Made by a program: the position numbers and the translations under genes. This document shows, in pieces, positions 26,547 through 35,544 of a stretch of DNA of 64,000 nucleotides. Each line of letters starts with the position of its first letter. Position 1 is the stretch's first letter. Origin of the DNA: Amycolatopsis camponoti (lineage in GTDB: Bacteria > Actinomycetota > Actinomycetes > Mycobacteriales > Pseudonocardiaceae); NCBI RefSeq assembly GCF_902497555.1, contig NZ_CABVGP010000003.1, positions 62,001-126,000 on the forward strand. Direction: 5' to 3'. The notes under the pieces were generated by a model. The model had not been told where the DNA came from. It worked only from the letters and a program-made list of their open reading frames with translations, and did no database searches.

Positions 26547-27410
26547 GTGGACTTCGACTTGCGGAAGCTGCGGTACTTCGTCGCGGTGGCCGAAGAGCTG
26601 CACTTCGGGCGGGCCGCCGCGCAGCTGCACATCGCCCAGCCGGCGTTGTCGCGCCAGATCCGCGCCCTCGAGGACGAGCTGAAGACGCTCCTGTTCGTCC
26701 GCGACCGCCGGACCACGGTCCTCACCGTGGCCGGTGAACAGCTCCTGGCCGACGCCCGCGACCTGCTGGCGGCGGCCGAAGCCGTGCACCGGAGGGTCAC
26801 AGCCGCGGGCGAGGCGAAGCCGGTGCTCACGGTCGGGTTCATGCCGGGCATCGTGGTCACCCCGGCGGTGCGGGTGCTGGCCCGGCAGCGGCCGGACGTC
26901 GGCGTCCGGTTGCTGCGCACGAGCTGGCACGACCAGGTGGAGGTCGTCCACGACGGCCGCGTGGACGTCAGCATCGTCCGGCTGCCGATCGACCAGCGCG
27001 GGCTGACCGTGCGGCCGCTGTTCACCGAACCCCGCGTCGTGATGGTGCCCGCCGGGCACCGGCTGGCCGGGAAGGAGTCCGTGTCGGTCACCGAACTCGC
27101 CGACGAGCACCTGCTGCAGGACCCCGACGCCGTCCCGGAGTGGCGGGACATCGCGCTCGAACTGCGCAAGCCGGACCGCCCCGAGGTCCCGCGCATCCAC
27201 AGTGTCGAAGAGAAACTGGAACTGGTGGCCGCCGGAGCGGGTATCAGCGTCATCCCGTTGTCGACGGCGACGTTCTACACCCGCCCGGACGTCATCGCCA
27301 TCCCGGTCGAGGACGTCGGCCCGAACCAGGTTTGCCTGGCTTGGCTCACGACGCGCCGGTCACCCCTGATCGACGCCTTCCTCGACGCCGCTGCAAGCCT
27401 GGTGCCCTAG
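26547..27410 (+). CDS. LysR family transcriptional regulator
   Basis: The 287-residue protein starts at the GTG at 26547, 8 nt after GGGAGGTG. The N-terminal winged HTH is clear (LRKLRYFVAVAEELHFGRAA, then HIAQPALSRQIRALEDEL). A periplasmic-binding-like sensor domain follows, with GFMPGIVV and ISVIPLS. It should regulate the divergent epimerase-esterase-hydrolase operon through the palindrome at 26485-26503. The inducer is unknown. Confidence 0.93.
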   Translation: MDFDLRKLRYFVAVAEELHFGRAAAQLHIAQPALSRQIRALEDELKTLLFVRDRRTTVLTVAGEQLLADARDLLAAAEAVHRRVTAAGEAKPVLTVGFMPGIVVTPAVRVLARQRPDVGVRLLRTSWHDQVEVVHDGRVDVSIVRLPIDQRGLTVRPLFTEPRVVMVPAGHRLAGKESVSVTELADEHLLQDPDAVPEWRDIALELRKPDRPEVPRIHSVEEKLELVAAGAGISVIPLSTATFYTRPDVIAIPVEDVGPNQVCLAWLTTRRSPLIDAFLDAAASLVP

Positions 27411-27523
27411 ACCTGGCAAGCACGCCAGTCGGCTTCCGCGAACGCACCGCTCAGCGCGACGATGTCTGGCATCACACCGCGTCATCGAATCCGCTTCGGA
27501 CAGGCCCAGCACCTTCTCGCAAC

Positions 27524-29569
27524 TCAGCGGTCGCCGCTCTGGCTGAACGCCGCAGACCGGTCAGCTGACGACGGGCGCGGCCGTTCGGCCTCCTCGCGCG
27601 ACGCTGACGAGTTCGCCGCACAGGCACCGCCCTGAGCGTCGTCTTTGGCCGCGATGTAGGGCGTCCAGTGGTGACCGACTCGCTTGTTCCACGCGTCCGC
27701 AGTGGTGACCTCGATACCGGTCATGCTGGCAAGCACGGCCGCCGGCAGCTCCGCGGCGAGCGCGAGCCGTGCGGTGTTGCGCGCGGAGAGGACAGGAATG
27801 CCATGCTCACGGAGCCGGTTGTAGAGCGTGCTGGGCAGGACGGGACGGTGAGCGGCCTTACCGGGATAAGGCAGAGGTGATACGCCCGACAATTTGCTGA
27901 GCGCCCGTGTTCCGCTTGTGGGTTGCGTGGCCAGCTGCGTCAGGAGCTTGCCTAGCTTTGGTGGTATCGCCAGGAGGTGGCAGTCGACATGCAGCGACAC
28001 TGCGCCGTCGTCGACGCGGACGTGATCTCGGCGTAGCTGGACGACCTTGGTGATCGACAGGCCGAACAGCAGAGTCAGCGCTCCGGCGACTCGCACGTGT
28101 AGTGGCAGAGCCTCGTCGTCGAGACAGCGCCGGAGCTGGGCCAGCCGCTCTCCGGAATCGAGATAGTTCGCTCGTTGCGGGTAGGCCGGTAGCGGCACCC
28201 GGACCCGCGGATCCGTAATGCCTTGGGTCCGGGCCCAGTTCAGGAAAGGATACAGGTGGCGGTAGTAGCCGCGGCCCTCAGTCAGCCATTCATCCAGGAG
28301 CGACTGGGTCAGCTCCGGAAGGCCGACACCCACTTCGTCAAGCCACGTGAGAAGCCGTGCCGCGGCACGAAACAGCGGCGGAATCGGCGCCGGCACACTG
28401 CCACCGACACCACGGCGTGCCACAACACGTTGCGCCTTGGGCAGCACGTACCAGCGAACATACTGCGTCAGAATGCGAACATGGGAGGCGGGAAGAGATG
28501 CGAGTTCGTCCCGGAGCCAGGCATCGATGCGCTGCAGGTACTCCGCATCGCGCAGAGGAAGAATGTCGCATGACATCAGCAGATCCCGTATGTCGTGCAC
28601 CGGAGACCGGTGCGGCAGTTCATCGAGCATCTCGTGGGTGACGGGCGACTGCGCAGCGATCACCTCACGCAGCAAGCGCGCGACACGGCTGCGTTTGAAC
28701 CAGTTAATCATCTTCAGTGGTTCGTCCGTGGTCAGGAGTGCCTCGCGTAGCGGGGTCCATTGATCTGCCGAGCTGCCCGCCGTGGCGAATAGCTGCTGCA
28801 CCTCGGCGGTTAACGCGCAGGCGGCGCAGCACGTCCCGGTGTAAAGGTCGTTCCTGGCGTCGCAGTGGAGGCAGGCGTAATCAAAGGCGGAATCCGAGCA
28901 TCGACCACACCACCGCTCGCTCCCAGAAGGTGACCGCGCGATCAGCGGACGGGTTTCTCCGCAGATGTCGCACGGCCGCCAGGATCGCATTGTCCTGTAG
29001 TAGCAAGGCTTGCAGACGACACCGAGCGGCCACTGCACGGCCGGAGGCCGCGACGTGTCGCACAGCGCGCACGTCACCAAAGGGCGCCGACGCGGCTGCG
29101 GAGGACGAGGTGGCCGCGGCGGATGACGCATCCGGTGCAGGCATGTCGGACACAGCGGGCCGCGGGTGGTGGCGCGCCACGCGCCGCCGGTGGCGCCGCA
29201 GTCGCTGCAAGGGCGCACGAGTTCAGTGCACCGCAGGCAGATTCGCCCGTCCTCGAACGGCTCCGCGAGGAAGAAGCTGGGCTTTCGGCACCGCACGCAG
29301 TGCGGTGCCGAAATCGAAGAGCCAACGGTTCTGGAAAGAACGTGCGCCAGCGCCGGAAAGCCCGCGGGAACCGCCGACCGCGAGAGGGTGAGCGCATCGT
29401 CGTGTGCGCGGAGAAACGCGACGAGCTCGTCGACGTCACCGACATCGGCTAGGACGCTGCGAACCGCGGCTTCGAGGTCCCGCCGACCGGCCTGCGGCAG
29501 GTGCAGCTGCAAAACGGCCAAAAGCCGCCCGGTAGCCGGCGGAGACCAGGTGATCGCGTCGGCGGTCAT
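27524..29569 (-). CDS. Zinc-finger recombinase-like protein of a three-gene integrase module
   Basis: The 681-residue protein has an N-terminal half with many CxxC pairs (HCVRCRKP, CLRCTE, CSDCGA, CPTCLH, CALC, CDICGE, CLHCDA), predicting several zinc ribbons. Its C-terminal half looks like a degenerate tyrosine-recombinase domain (VAGALTLLFGLSITKVVQLR and NTARLALAAELPAAVLASM). I cannot find the full R-H-R-H-Y set, so strand-cleavage ability is doubtful. Its start overlaps the stop of the HTH gene by 4 nt. The order integrase, small protein, large recombinase-like protein parallels Tn554-type and similar recombinase trios. Confidence 0.7.
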   Translation of the reverse strand: MTADAITWSPPATGRLLAVLQLHLPQAGRRDLEAAVRSVLADVGDVDELVAFLRAHDDALTLSRSAVPAGFPALAHVLSRTVGSSISAPHCVRCRKPSFFLAEPFEDGRICLRCTELVRPCSDCGATGGAWRATTRGPLCPTCLHRMRHPPRPPRPPQPRRRPLVTCALCDTSRPPAVQWPLGVVCKPCYYRTMRSWRPCDICGETRPLIARSPSGSERWCGRCSDSAFDYACLHCDARNDLYTGTCCAACALTAEVQQLFATAGSSADQWTPLREALLTTDEPLKMINWFKRSRVARLLREVIAAQSPVTHEMLDELPHRSPVHDIRDLLMSCDILPLRDAEYLQRIDAWLRDELASLPASHVRILTQYVRWYVLPKAQRVVARRGVGGSVPAPIPPLFRAAARLLTWLDEVGVGLPELTQSLLDEWLTEGRGYYRHLYPFLNWARTQGITDPRVRVPLPAYPQRANYLDSGERLAQLRRCLDDEALPLHVRVAGALTLLFGLSITKVVQLRRDHVRVDDGAVSLHVDCHLLAIPPKLGKLLTQLATQPTSGTRALSKLSGVSPLPYPGKAAHRPVLPSTLYNRLREHGIPVLSARNTARLALAAELPAAVLASMTGIEVTTADAWNKRVGHHWTPYIAAKDDAQGGACAANSSASREEAERPRPSSADRSAAFSQSGDR

Positions 29570-29886
29570 GAGGGCTCAGGTCGACGGATTTTGCTCCGTC
29601 GCACAGTCGGCGCCGCACTAGAGCCGCCCACGGCCTTGCGCTGACCGCCGGCTGCCGGCCTGACCTCAATGAGGTCGTTGGGCTGACAGTCCAGGATGTT
29701 GCACAGCGCCGCGAACACGTCCATCGACAACCGTTGCGGCGGTGACGTCACCAATCGGTAGACCTGTTCGCGCGAGAGGGAGATACCGTGCTCACGCAGC
29801 GGTTTGACCAGGTCAGAGGTCTGAAACATGCCTCGTTCGGCCATCCGCAACCGTAGATGCCACTCGAACGTCATCGTCTTCGCCAT
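29566..29886 (-). CDS. Small Cro/XRE-type HTH protein
   Basis: The ~106-residue protein starts at 29886 (MAKTMTFEW); its ATG shares a base with the integrase TGA, so it is translationally coupled. ISLSREQVYRLVTSPPQRLS and DVFAALCNILDCQPNDLIEV are the hallmark of the Cro/C1-type HTH used in small transposon-encoded regulators. A basic tail (RRSKIRRPEPS) follows. It probably assists or regulates the flanking recombinases. Confidence 0.82.
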   Translation of the reverse strand: MAKTMTFEWHLRLRMAERGMFQTSDLVKPLREHGISLSREQVYRLVTSPPQRLSMDVFAALCNILDCQPNDLIEVRPAAGGQRKAVGGSSAAPTVRRSKIRRPEPS

Positions 29887-31010
29887 CAGGTCTCCCACAG
29901 CTCCGGTGCCCACGAGGCGACAGCCTTCTGCATCAGCCGATTCCGGTAGTCGTCCGACACGCCCGTGTAGATCGCCGTGGTGCTGGCATGCCGGTGGCCC
30001 ACCTGTTCCTGCACGAACCGGGGCGGGTAGCCGAACTCCACCAGGTGGGTGACGTAGGAGTGCCGTAGGCAGTGCAGGTCAAGCTCCGGATCCAGCCCTG
30101 CAGCATCCCTGACGGCCTGGAACGCCTCACTGATCCCGCGCCGCGCGAGCCGGCTGCCGCGTTCGGTGACCAGCAGCGCCGACTGCGACCTACGAATCAG
30201 CGTCGGACGGATTTCTTCGAGCCACTGCTCGAGCGGTTCGAGCACCCAGTCCATCTCGGGCACCAGCAGTACCGTGCGCGGTTTTGGCGGGCTGCCGTTG
30301 GACGACTTGCCCCACCGGACGAACAGTCCACCGCAGGTGCCGAACCGTGGAACGTGTGGGTTGGTCCGGAAGTCCGGCAGGTCAATTCCCCACGCTTCAC
30401 GGCGCCGCAGACCGAACGCGTAGACCACTTTCAGCACCAGGGCGTTGCGCATGGCAGTCACAGATCCTTTGCGGCCTCGCGCTCGGATCTGCTCGATCAG
30501 GCCATCGGCGGTATCGAACAGCGCCTGCACTTCGTCGTAACTCAGCGGTCGCCGTCCTGGCCGGCATTCCACGTCTGCGACATGCCGGATGCTGTTGAAC
30601 TCGTGCAGCACCATCTGCGGCGCGGAGCCGAAACGCTGCTCGCACACCACCGGCCAGCCATACCGCGGATCCGTGACATAGCCTAGAAAGAGCCGCAGCA
30701 CGCACTCGTAGCCACGCATCGTCGACATCGCCAAAGGTCGCCCATTCGAGGTCAGATCAGCGAAGAACGCCTCGACCTCCGCGGATGTCCACTGCCATGG
30801 GTACTGGTTGGACACCCGCGCGACACGGCGCACGAAACCGACCCGGTTTTCGATCACCTGCGGCTTGACCGCACGCACACGCTGCTGTCGGTCCCAGCCG
30901 GACAACATCGCCTCGAAGACCGACGTCTCAGGATCGAGATAGGCGACCCCGTCGACGAGCATCAAGCCGGCGGAGCCCGTCAACTCAGTGCCGTTCTCCA
31001 TGCGTTGCAT
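29886..31010 (-). CDS. Tyrosine recombinase/integrase
   Basis: The 374-residue integrase has an N-terminal SAM-like DNA-binding domain (WTSAEVEAFFADL, MRGYECVLRLFLGYV) and a complete catalytic domain. The first arginine is in FGLRRREAW, HCLRHSYVTHL supplies H-x-x-R, VQEQVGHRHASTTAIYTGV contains the second histidine and the nucleophilic tyrosine, and a lysine lies near RWGKSS. It is the first gene of the module. It points away from dnaE2, whose regulatory region begins ~250 bp away. The attachment site could not be identified. Confidence 0.92.
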   Translation of the reverse strand: MQRMENGTELTGSAGLMLVDGVAYLDPETSVFEAMLSGWDRQQRVRAVKPQVIENRVGFVRRVARVSNQYPWQWTSAEVEAFFADLTSNGRPLAMSTMRGYECVLRLFLGYVTDPRYGWPVVCEQRFGSAPQMVLHEFNSIRHVADVECRPGRRPLSYDEVQALFDTADGLIEQIRARGRKGSVTAMRNALVLKVVYAFGLRRREAWGIDLPDFRTNPHVPRFGTCGGLFVRWGKSSNGSPPKPRTVLLVPEMDWVLEPLEQWLEEIRPTLIRRSQSALLVTERGSRLARRGISEAFQAVRDAAGLDPELDLHCLRHSYVTHLVEFGYPPRFVQEQVGHRHASTTAIYTGVSDDYRNRLMQKAVASWAPELWET

Positions 31011-31340
31011 TTAACACAACATTGTGGCAACGAGCCAGCGGATCGCCATCCGGATAGCCTAACGAGTGACAACCGCAGGCCGACGCGCCGGCCGCCGCCT
31101 CAGCTGCCACCTTTCGCGCCTGTCGGGTCGCAGCTCGGGTGGCGCTACCAGGCGCGTGAGCTGCGGCTTTCCGGCCATCTGGCCATGTTGTGACTGATGC
31201 AACTCTGCCCGGTCTCGATTTGACTGTAGCTGCTGGTCCGACGCATGATGACGACACCTCTGGAACAAGTGTTCGAGCAGGTTGTGACGGTGTGGCTACC
31301 GCCTTCCCCGCGGTGCTCGTGGCGCGTGTGGGAGTACGTG
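31011..31340. other. Intergenic region between integrase and dnaE2
   Basis: No gene is supported here. imuA' and imuB, which often precede dnaE2, are absent on this side. The dnaE2 reading frame is open upstream of its likely GTG start, but that part contains the SOS box and is unlikely to be translated. Adjacent recombinase genes suggest the original upstream neighbourhood was displaced. Confidence 0.5.
31261..31276. promoter_or_regulatory. LexA SOS box upstream of dnaE2
   Basis: TGGAACAAGTGTTCGA matches the actinobacterial LexA consensus TCGAAC-N4-GTTCGA with one mismatch, in the second base. It ends 64 nt before the GTG at 31341, a normal position for DNA-damage control, and its location rules against the longer dnaE2 start at 31245. 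Confidence 0.85.
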
Positions 31341-34300
31341 GTGTCCAGATTCAACGGCGGTGCGGGACGAAGCTGGCGGGAGCTGGAACGGATCGCCTCC
31401 GGCCGGGCCCCGGCGGTGCAGGGCGACGGCGGGGACTCGCCGGCCTGGAGCCGGAAGCGCGACGGCTACCATGCGCCGGCGGACGTGCCGGTGCGGCGCA
31501 GCCGCGACGACGGCGCGGGCGAGCTGCGGCGCCCCTACGCCGAGCTGCACGCCCACAGCTACTTCAGCTTCCTCGACGGCGTGAGCGCGCCCGAAGCTCT
31601 GGTCGAGGAGGCCGCCCGGCTCGGGCTCGACGCGATCATGCTCACCGACCACGACGGCATGTACGGCGCCGTCCGCTTCAGCGTTGCTGCGCGCGAACTC
31701 GGGATCCGCGCCGGGTACGGCGCCGAGCTAAGCCTCGGGCTGTCCGCCCCACAGGCCGGCGTCCCGGATCCCGAAGGGACGCACCTGCTGGTGCTCGCGC
31801 GCGACATCGAGGGCTACCGCCGGGTGTGCCGGGTGATCTCCCACGCTCAGCTCGCGGGAGAGGAGAAGGGCCGCCCGGTCTACGACCTGGATGAGGTCGT
31901 CGACGAGCTGGCCGGGCACGTGCAGGTGCTGACCGGCTGCCGCAAGGGCGCCGTCCGCCAGGCCCTCGTCCAGCGCGGCCCGGCCGCGGCCGCCGACGAA
32001 CTCGCGCTGCTGGTCAACCGGTTCGGGCACCGCAACGTCGCGGTGGAGCTGATCGACCACCGCCAGCCGCTCGACTCCACGCATAACGACCACCTCGCCG
32101 CGATGGCCCGCGAGTTGAAGCTGCCGACGGTGGTGTCGAACAACGTGCACTACACGGGCCCGGACGACGCGTGGCACGCCGACGCCGTCGCCGCGATCCG
32201 CGCGCGGCGGTCGGCCGAGGAGCTGGAAGGGTGGCTGCCGGCGGCCGGGACCGCGTACCTGCGCTCGGGGCAGGAGCAGCTGCGCGCGTTCGAGCGCCGC
32301 TACCCGGGCGCGGTCGCCCGCGCCGCCGTGCTCGGGGTCGAGTGCAGCTTCGACCTCGCGCTGGTCGCGCCGAAGCTGCCGCCGTTTCCGGTGCCGGACG
32401 GCCATGCCGACGAGAACGCGTACTTGCGCCACCTCGTGATGGAGGGCGCGCCCGCCCGCTACGGCACGCCGGCCGACGCGCCGGAGGCCTACGAACAACT
32501 CGAGCGCGAGCTGAAGGTCATCGCCGACCTCGACTTCCCGGGCTACTTCCTGGTGGTGTGGGACATCGTCCGCTTCTGCCACGACCGCGGGATCCTCGCC
32601 CAGGGCCGCGGTTCGGCGGCGAACAGCGCGGTGTGCTTCGCGTTGAGGATCTGCAATGCCGACCCGGTCAGGTGGGGCTTGTTGTTCGAGCGGTTCTTGG
32701 CGCCGGAGCGGGACGGGCCGCCGGATATCGACGTCGACATCGAGTCCGACCGTCGGGAGGAGGCGATCCAGTACGTCTACGAACGGCACGGCAGGCTGCA
32801 CGCCGCGCAGGTCGCCAACGTCATCACCTACCGCGCGCGCTCGGCGGTCCGGGACGCGGCGAAGGCGCTCGGGCACAGCCCCGGCCAGCAGGACGCCTTC
32901 GCCAAGGCCATCGACCGGTGGCGCACAGTCGCCGACGCCGACAACCCGGGCGAGCGCGGGCACGGCGTCCCCGACGACGTCCGCGAACTGGCCGCGCGGC
33001 TGGAGGACTCCCCGCGCCACCTCGGGGTGCACTCCGGCGGGATGGTCATCGCCCACACCCCGGTCTCGGAGATCGTCCCGGTCGAGTGGGCCCGCGCCGA
33101 AGGCCGCACCGTCCTGCAGTGGGACAAGGACGACTGCGCCGAAATCGGGCTGGTCAAGTTCGACCTGCTCGGCCTCGGGATGCTCTCCGCGCTGCGCTAC
33201 TCCATCGACCTCGTCGCCGAGCACCACGGCCGCCGGGTCGACCTCGGCGAGCTAGACCTGGCCGACAAGGCGGTCTACGACATGCTGTGCGACGCCGACG
33301 CGATCGGGGTGTTCCAGGTCGAGTCCCGCGCCCAGCTCGGCACGCTGCCCCGGCTCCGGCCCCGCAAGTTCTACGACCTGGTCGTCGAGGTCGCGCTGAT
33401 CCGTCCCGGGCCGATCCAGGGTGGATCAGTGCACCCCTACATCCGGCGCCGGCGCGGCGAGGAGACCTGGCGCCACGCCCACCCGCTGCTGGCCGACAGC
33501 CTGGACCGCACGCTCGGTGTGCCCTTGTTCCAGGAGCAGGTCATGCAGATGGCCCGCGACGTCGCCTCGTTCACCGCGGCCGAAGCCGACCAGCTGCGCC
33601 GCGCGATGGGCTCGAAACGCTCGGACGCGAAGATGTTCGCGTTGATGAGCAGGTTCTTCGCCGGCTGCGCGGCCAACGGCATCGACCGCCCGCTCGCCGA
33701 GCGAATCTTCGAGCAGATCCACGCGTTCTCCGGCTACGGCTTCCCCGAAGCCCACTCGATGTCCTTCGCGCTGCTGGTCTACGCCTCGGCGTGGTTCAAG
33801 CGGTACTACCCGGCGGCGTTCTGCGCCGGGCTGCTGCGCGCGCAGCCGATGGGCTTCTACTCCCCGCAGTCCCTGGTCGCCGACGCCCGCCGGCACGGCG
33901 TCCTCACCCGCGAACCGAACATCAACGCCAGCCTCGTGCACGCCACGCTCGAACCCGACGCAGCGTCGACGGGCGGGGTGGCGCTGCGGCTCGGGCTGGC
34001 CGGGATCCGCCAAGTCAGCACCGACGTCGCCGAGACGATCGTCGCCGAGCGCGAGGCCAACGGCCCGTACGGCAGCATCGGCGAGCTGCCCGAACGGGTG
34101 CAGCTCAAGCAGCCCGTGGCCGAGGCTCTGGCCACCAGCGGCGCGTTCACCGCGCTCGGCCCGGACCGCCGGCAGGCGCTCTGGGCCGCCGGGGCGGCCG
34201 CGCGGACACGGGCCGGGCACCTGCCCGGCATCGCCACCGGCGTCGACGCGCCCGCACTGCCGGGCATGACGGCCCTGGAGATCGCCGCCGCCGACGTGTG

Positions 34301-34682
34301 GGCCACCGGCATCACCCCCGACCGGCACCCCGTCGAGTTCGTGCGCGAACACCTCGACGAGCTCGGCGTCGTCCCGGCCGCCCGCGTGCTCGACGTCGCC
34401 GACCGCAGCCGCATCCGCGTCGGCGGCGCGGTCACCCACAAGCAACGCCCCGCGACCGCCGGCGGGATCACCTTCCTCAACCTCGAAGACGAGACCGGCA
34501 TGATCAACGTCATCGTCCACCCCAGTACCTGGACAAAATTCCGACAAATCCTGGCCACCAGCTCGGCGCTGGTGATCCGCGGCCAGGCCCAGGTCACCCA
34601 GGGCACCGCGTCGGTAGTCGCCGACCAGATCACCCCGCTGGACCTGCGCGCCCTCGCCAGCAAGTCCCGTGACTTCCGCTGA
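31341..34682 (+). CDS. dnaE2: Error-prone DNA polymerase III alpha subunit (DnaE2/ImuC)
   Basis: The 1113-residue polymerase performs damage-induced mutagenic translesion synthesis with ImuA'/ImuB. I place the start at the GTG at 31341 (VSRFNGGAGRSWRELERI), downstream of the SOS box. The N-terminal PHP domain contains AELHAHSYFSFLDG and LTDHDGMYGA. The C-family polymerase core includes RGSAANSAVCF, PPDIDVDIESDRREE with catalytic aspartates, and KFDLLGLGML. A helix-hairpin-helix region and a C-terminal OB fold (FLNLEDETGMINVIV) follow. The length is normal for DnaE2. imuA'/imuB are not nearby in this window. Confidence 0.96.
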   Translation: MSRFNGGAGRSWRELERIASGRAPAVQGDGGDSPAWSRKRDGYHAPADVPVRRSRDDGAGELRRPYAELHAHSYFSFLDGVSAPEALVEEAARLGLDAIMLTDHDGMYGAVRFSVAARELGIRAGYGAELSLGLSAPQAGVPDPEGTHLLVLARDIEGYRRVCRVISHAQLAGEEKGRPVYDLDEVVDELAGHVQVLTGCRKGAVRQALVQRGPAAAADELALLVNRFGHRNVAVELIDHRQPLDSTHNDHLAAMARELKLPTVVSNNVHYTGPDDAWHADAVAAIRARRSAEELEGWLPAAGTAYLRSGQEQLRAFERRYPGAVARAAVLGVECSFDLALVAPKLPPFPVPDGHADENAYLRHLVMEGAPARYGTPADAPEAYEQLERELKVIADLDFPGYFLVVWDIVRFCHDRGILAQGRGSAANSAVCFALRICNADPVRWGLLFERFLAPERDGPPDIDVDIESDRREEAIQYVYERHGRLHAAQVANVITYRARSAVRDAAKALGHSPGQQDAFAKAIDRWRTVADADNPGERGHGVPDDVRELAARLEDSPRHLGVHSGGMVIAHTPVSEIVPVEWARAEGRTVLQWDKDDCAEIGLVKFDLLGLGMLSALRYSIDLVAEHHGRRVDLGELDLADKAVYDMLCDADAIGVFQVESRAQLGTLPRLRPRKFYDLVVEVALIRPGPIQGGSVHPYIRRRRGEETWRHAHPLLADSLDRTLGVPLFQEQVMQMARDVASFTAAEADQLRRAMGSKRSDAKMFALMSRFFAGCAANGIDRPLAERIFEQIHAFSGYGFPEAHSMSFALLVYASAWFKRYYPAAFCAGLLRAQPMGFYSPQSLVADARRHGVLTREPNINASLVHATLEPDAASTGGVALRLGLAGIRQVSTDVAETIVAEREANGPYGSIGELPERVQLKQPVAEALATSGAFTALGPDRRQALWAAGAAARTRAGHLPGIATGVDAPALPGMTALEIAAADVWATGITPDRHPVEFVREHLDELGVVPAARVLDVADRSRIRVGGAVTHKQRPATAGGITFLNLEDETGMINVIVHPSTWTKFRQILATSSALVIRGQAQVTQGTASVVADQITPLDLRALASKSRDFR

Positions 34683-34911
34683 CCCGGCTGACCGCCGTGA
34701 CGGTGCAGGGGCGGGTGCCGCGCGGGCCGGGCGTTACCTCGACGTCCCGCTGTGGTCGTGGGTCCGCCCGCCGGACGGTCCGCAAAACCTGCCCCGGCGC
34801 TGCCCCGCAGGGCACCAGCTGCAGCCCGGACTGGTGCAGGAAACCCCGAACCAGGACTACCACCTACGCGAGCTCGTGTGCTTGTGGACCCGGTTCGAGC
34901 GTGACCGTTGA
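34669..34911 (+). CDS. Small hypothetical protein overlapping dnaE2
   Basis: An 80-residue frame starts at a GTG that overlaps the dnaE2 end by 14 nt and ends overlapping the next gene by 4 nt, a pattern of coupled genes. It contains RCPAGHQLQPGLV, a possible half zinc site, and a C-terminal LRELVCLWTRFERDR. I recognise no family. Coding is supported mainly by the tight overlaps on both sides. Confidence 0.45.
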   Translation: MTSADPADRRDGAGAGAARAGRYLDVPLWSWVRPPDGPQNLPRRCPAGHQLQPGLVQETPNQDYHLRELVCLWTRFERDR

Positions 34912-35510
34912 CCACGATGAAGGCTGGCGGGCACAGCCCCGGCACCGACAGCGGACTGCCAGTCCGCCCCGCAGGTGCGCACGCGAGATGCCTGAACCGC
35001 AAGCACCACCTGGCGGTGAGCGGGCAGACCGTCAGCTACGACCACTCGCTCGGGCTGCACACCACCAGCTGCAACTCCTGCCTGGAAGCCCACGCGGACC
35101 GGGCGACGTGGCTCGAGCTCGATCTCCGCATCGCCCACCAGCCACCGGGGGACCGAGCCGGGCTCATCATCCGGGCCCGGCCACCGAGCCGGCCGGCGGC
35201 TATCGGCGACGTCGTTCTCGATCTGCACGGACAGACCGTCGGGATCCTCGGCGTGGCGCTGTGCGGGGTCGACCAGCGCGGCCTCATCACCCGAATCGAG
35301 GTCAACCCGTCGTACCGTCTTCGCCGATTCGGGACTGCACTGGTCCTCGCAGCGCTCAACCACCGCCCCGGCTACCGCTGGGCCACCACCGACATCGGCA
35401 GGTCAGCCACCGTTCGCGCGTTCTGGTCCGCGCAGCACCTGCCCGAGAACATGCAGCTCAGTGATCCCGTTTACTGCTCGCACATGAAGCAAGTGCAAGG
35501 AATTGCTTGA
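34908..35510 (+). CDS. GNAT-like acetyltransferase domain protein
   Basis: The 200-residue protein starts with a TTG overlapping the previous stop (ATG at 34917 is the alternative). The C-terminal half resembles the GNAT core: GVALCGVDQRGLITRIEV, then NPSYRLRRFGTALVLAAL as the acetyl-CoA pyrophosphate-binding turn, and TVRAFWSAQHL near the end. The N-terminal region has HTTSCNSCLEAH, a possible metal site. It is the intact member of a local family; two broken relatives follow at 35545-36040 and 36690-36780. Confidence 0.55.
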   Translation: MTTMKAGGHSPGTDSGLPVRPAGAHARCLNRKHHLAVSGQTVSYDHSLGLHTTSCNSCLEAHADRATWLELDLRIAHQPPGDRAGLIIRARPPSRPAAIGDVVLDLHGQTVGILGVALCGVDQRGLITRIEVNPSYRLRRFGTALVLAALNHRPGYRWATTDIGRSATVRAFWSAQHLPENMQLSDPVYCSHMKQVQGIA

Positions 35511-35544
35511 GTAAACAGCCGCGGGTGGGCGCTGATCCACCATC

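Noticed and set aside
31011-31260. tRNA gene as integrase attachment site
   Set aside because: No cloverleaf or TTCGA-type T-loop with matching stems was found on either side of the integrase module.
31245-31340. Upstream in-frame extension of dnaE2
   Set aside because: The extension contains the SOS box and is unlike DnaE2 N-termini; the GTG at 31341 fits better.
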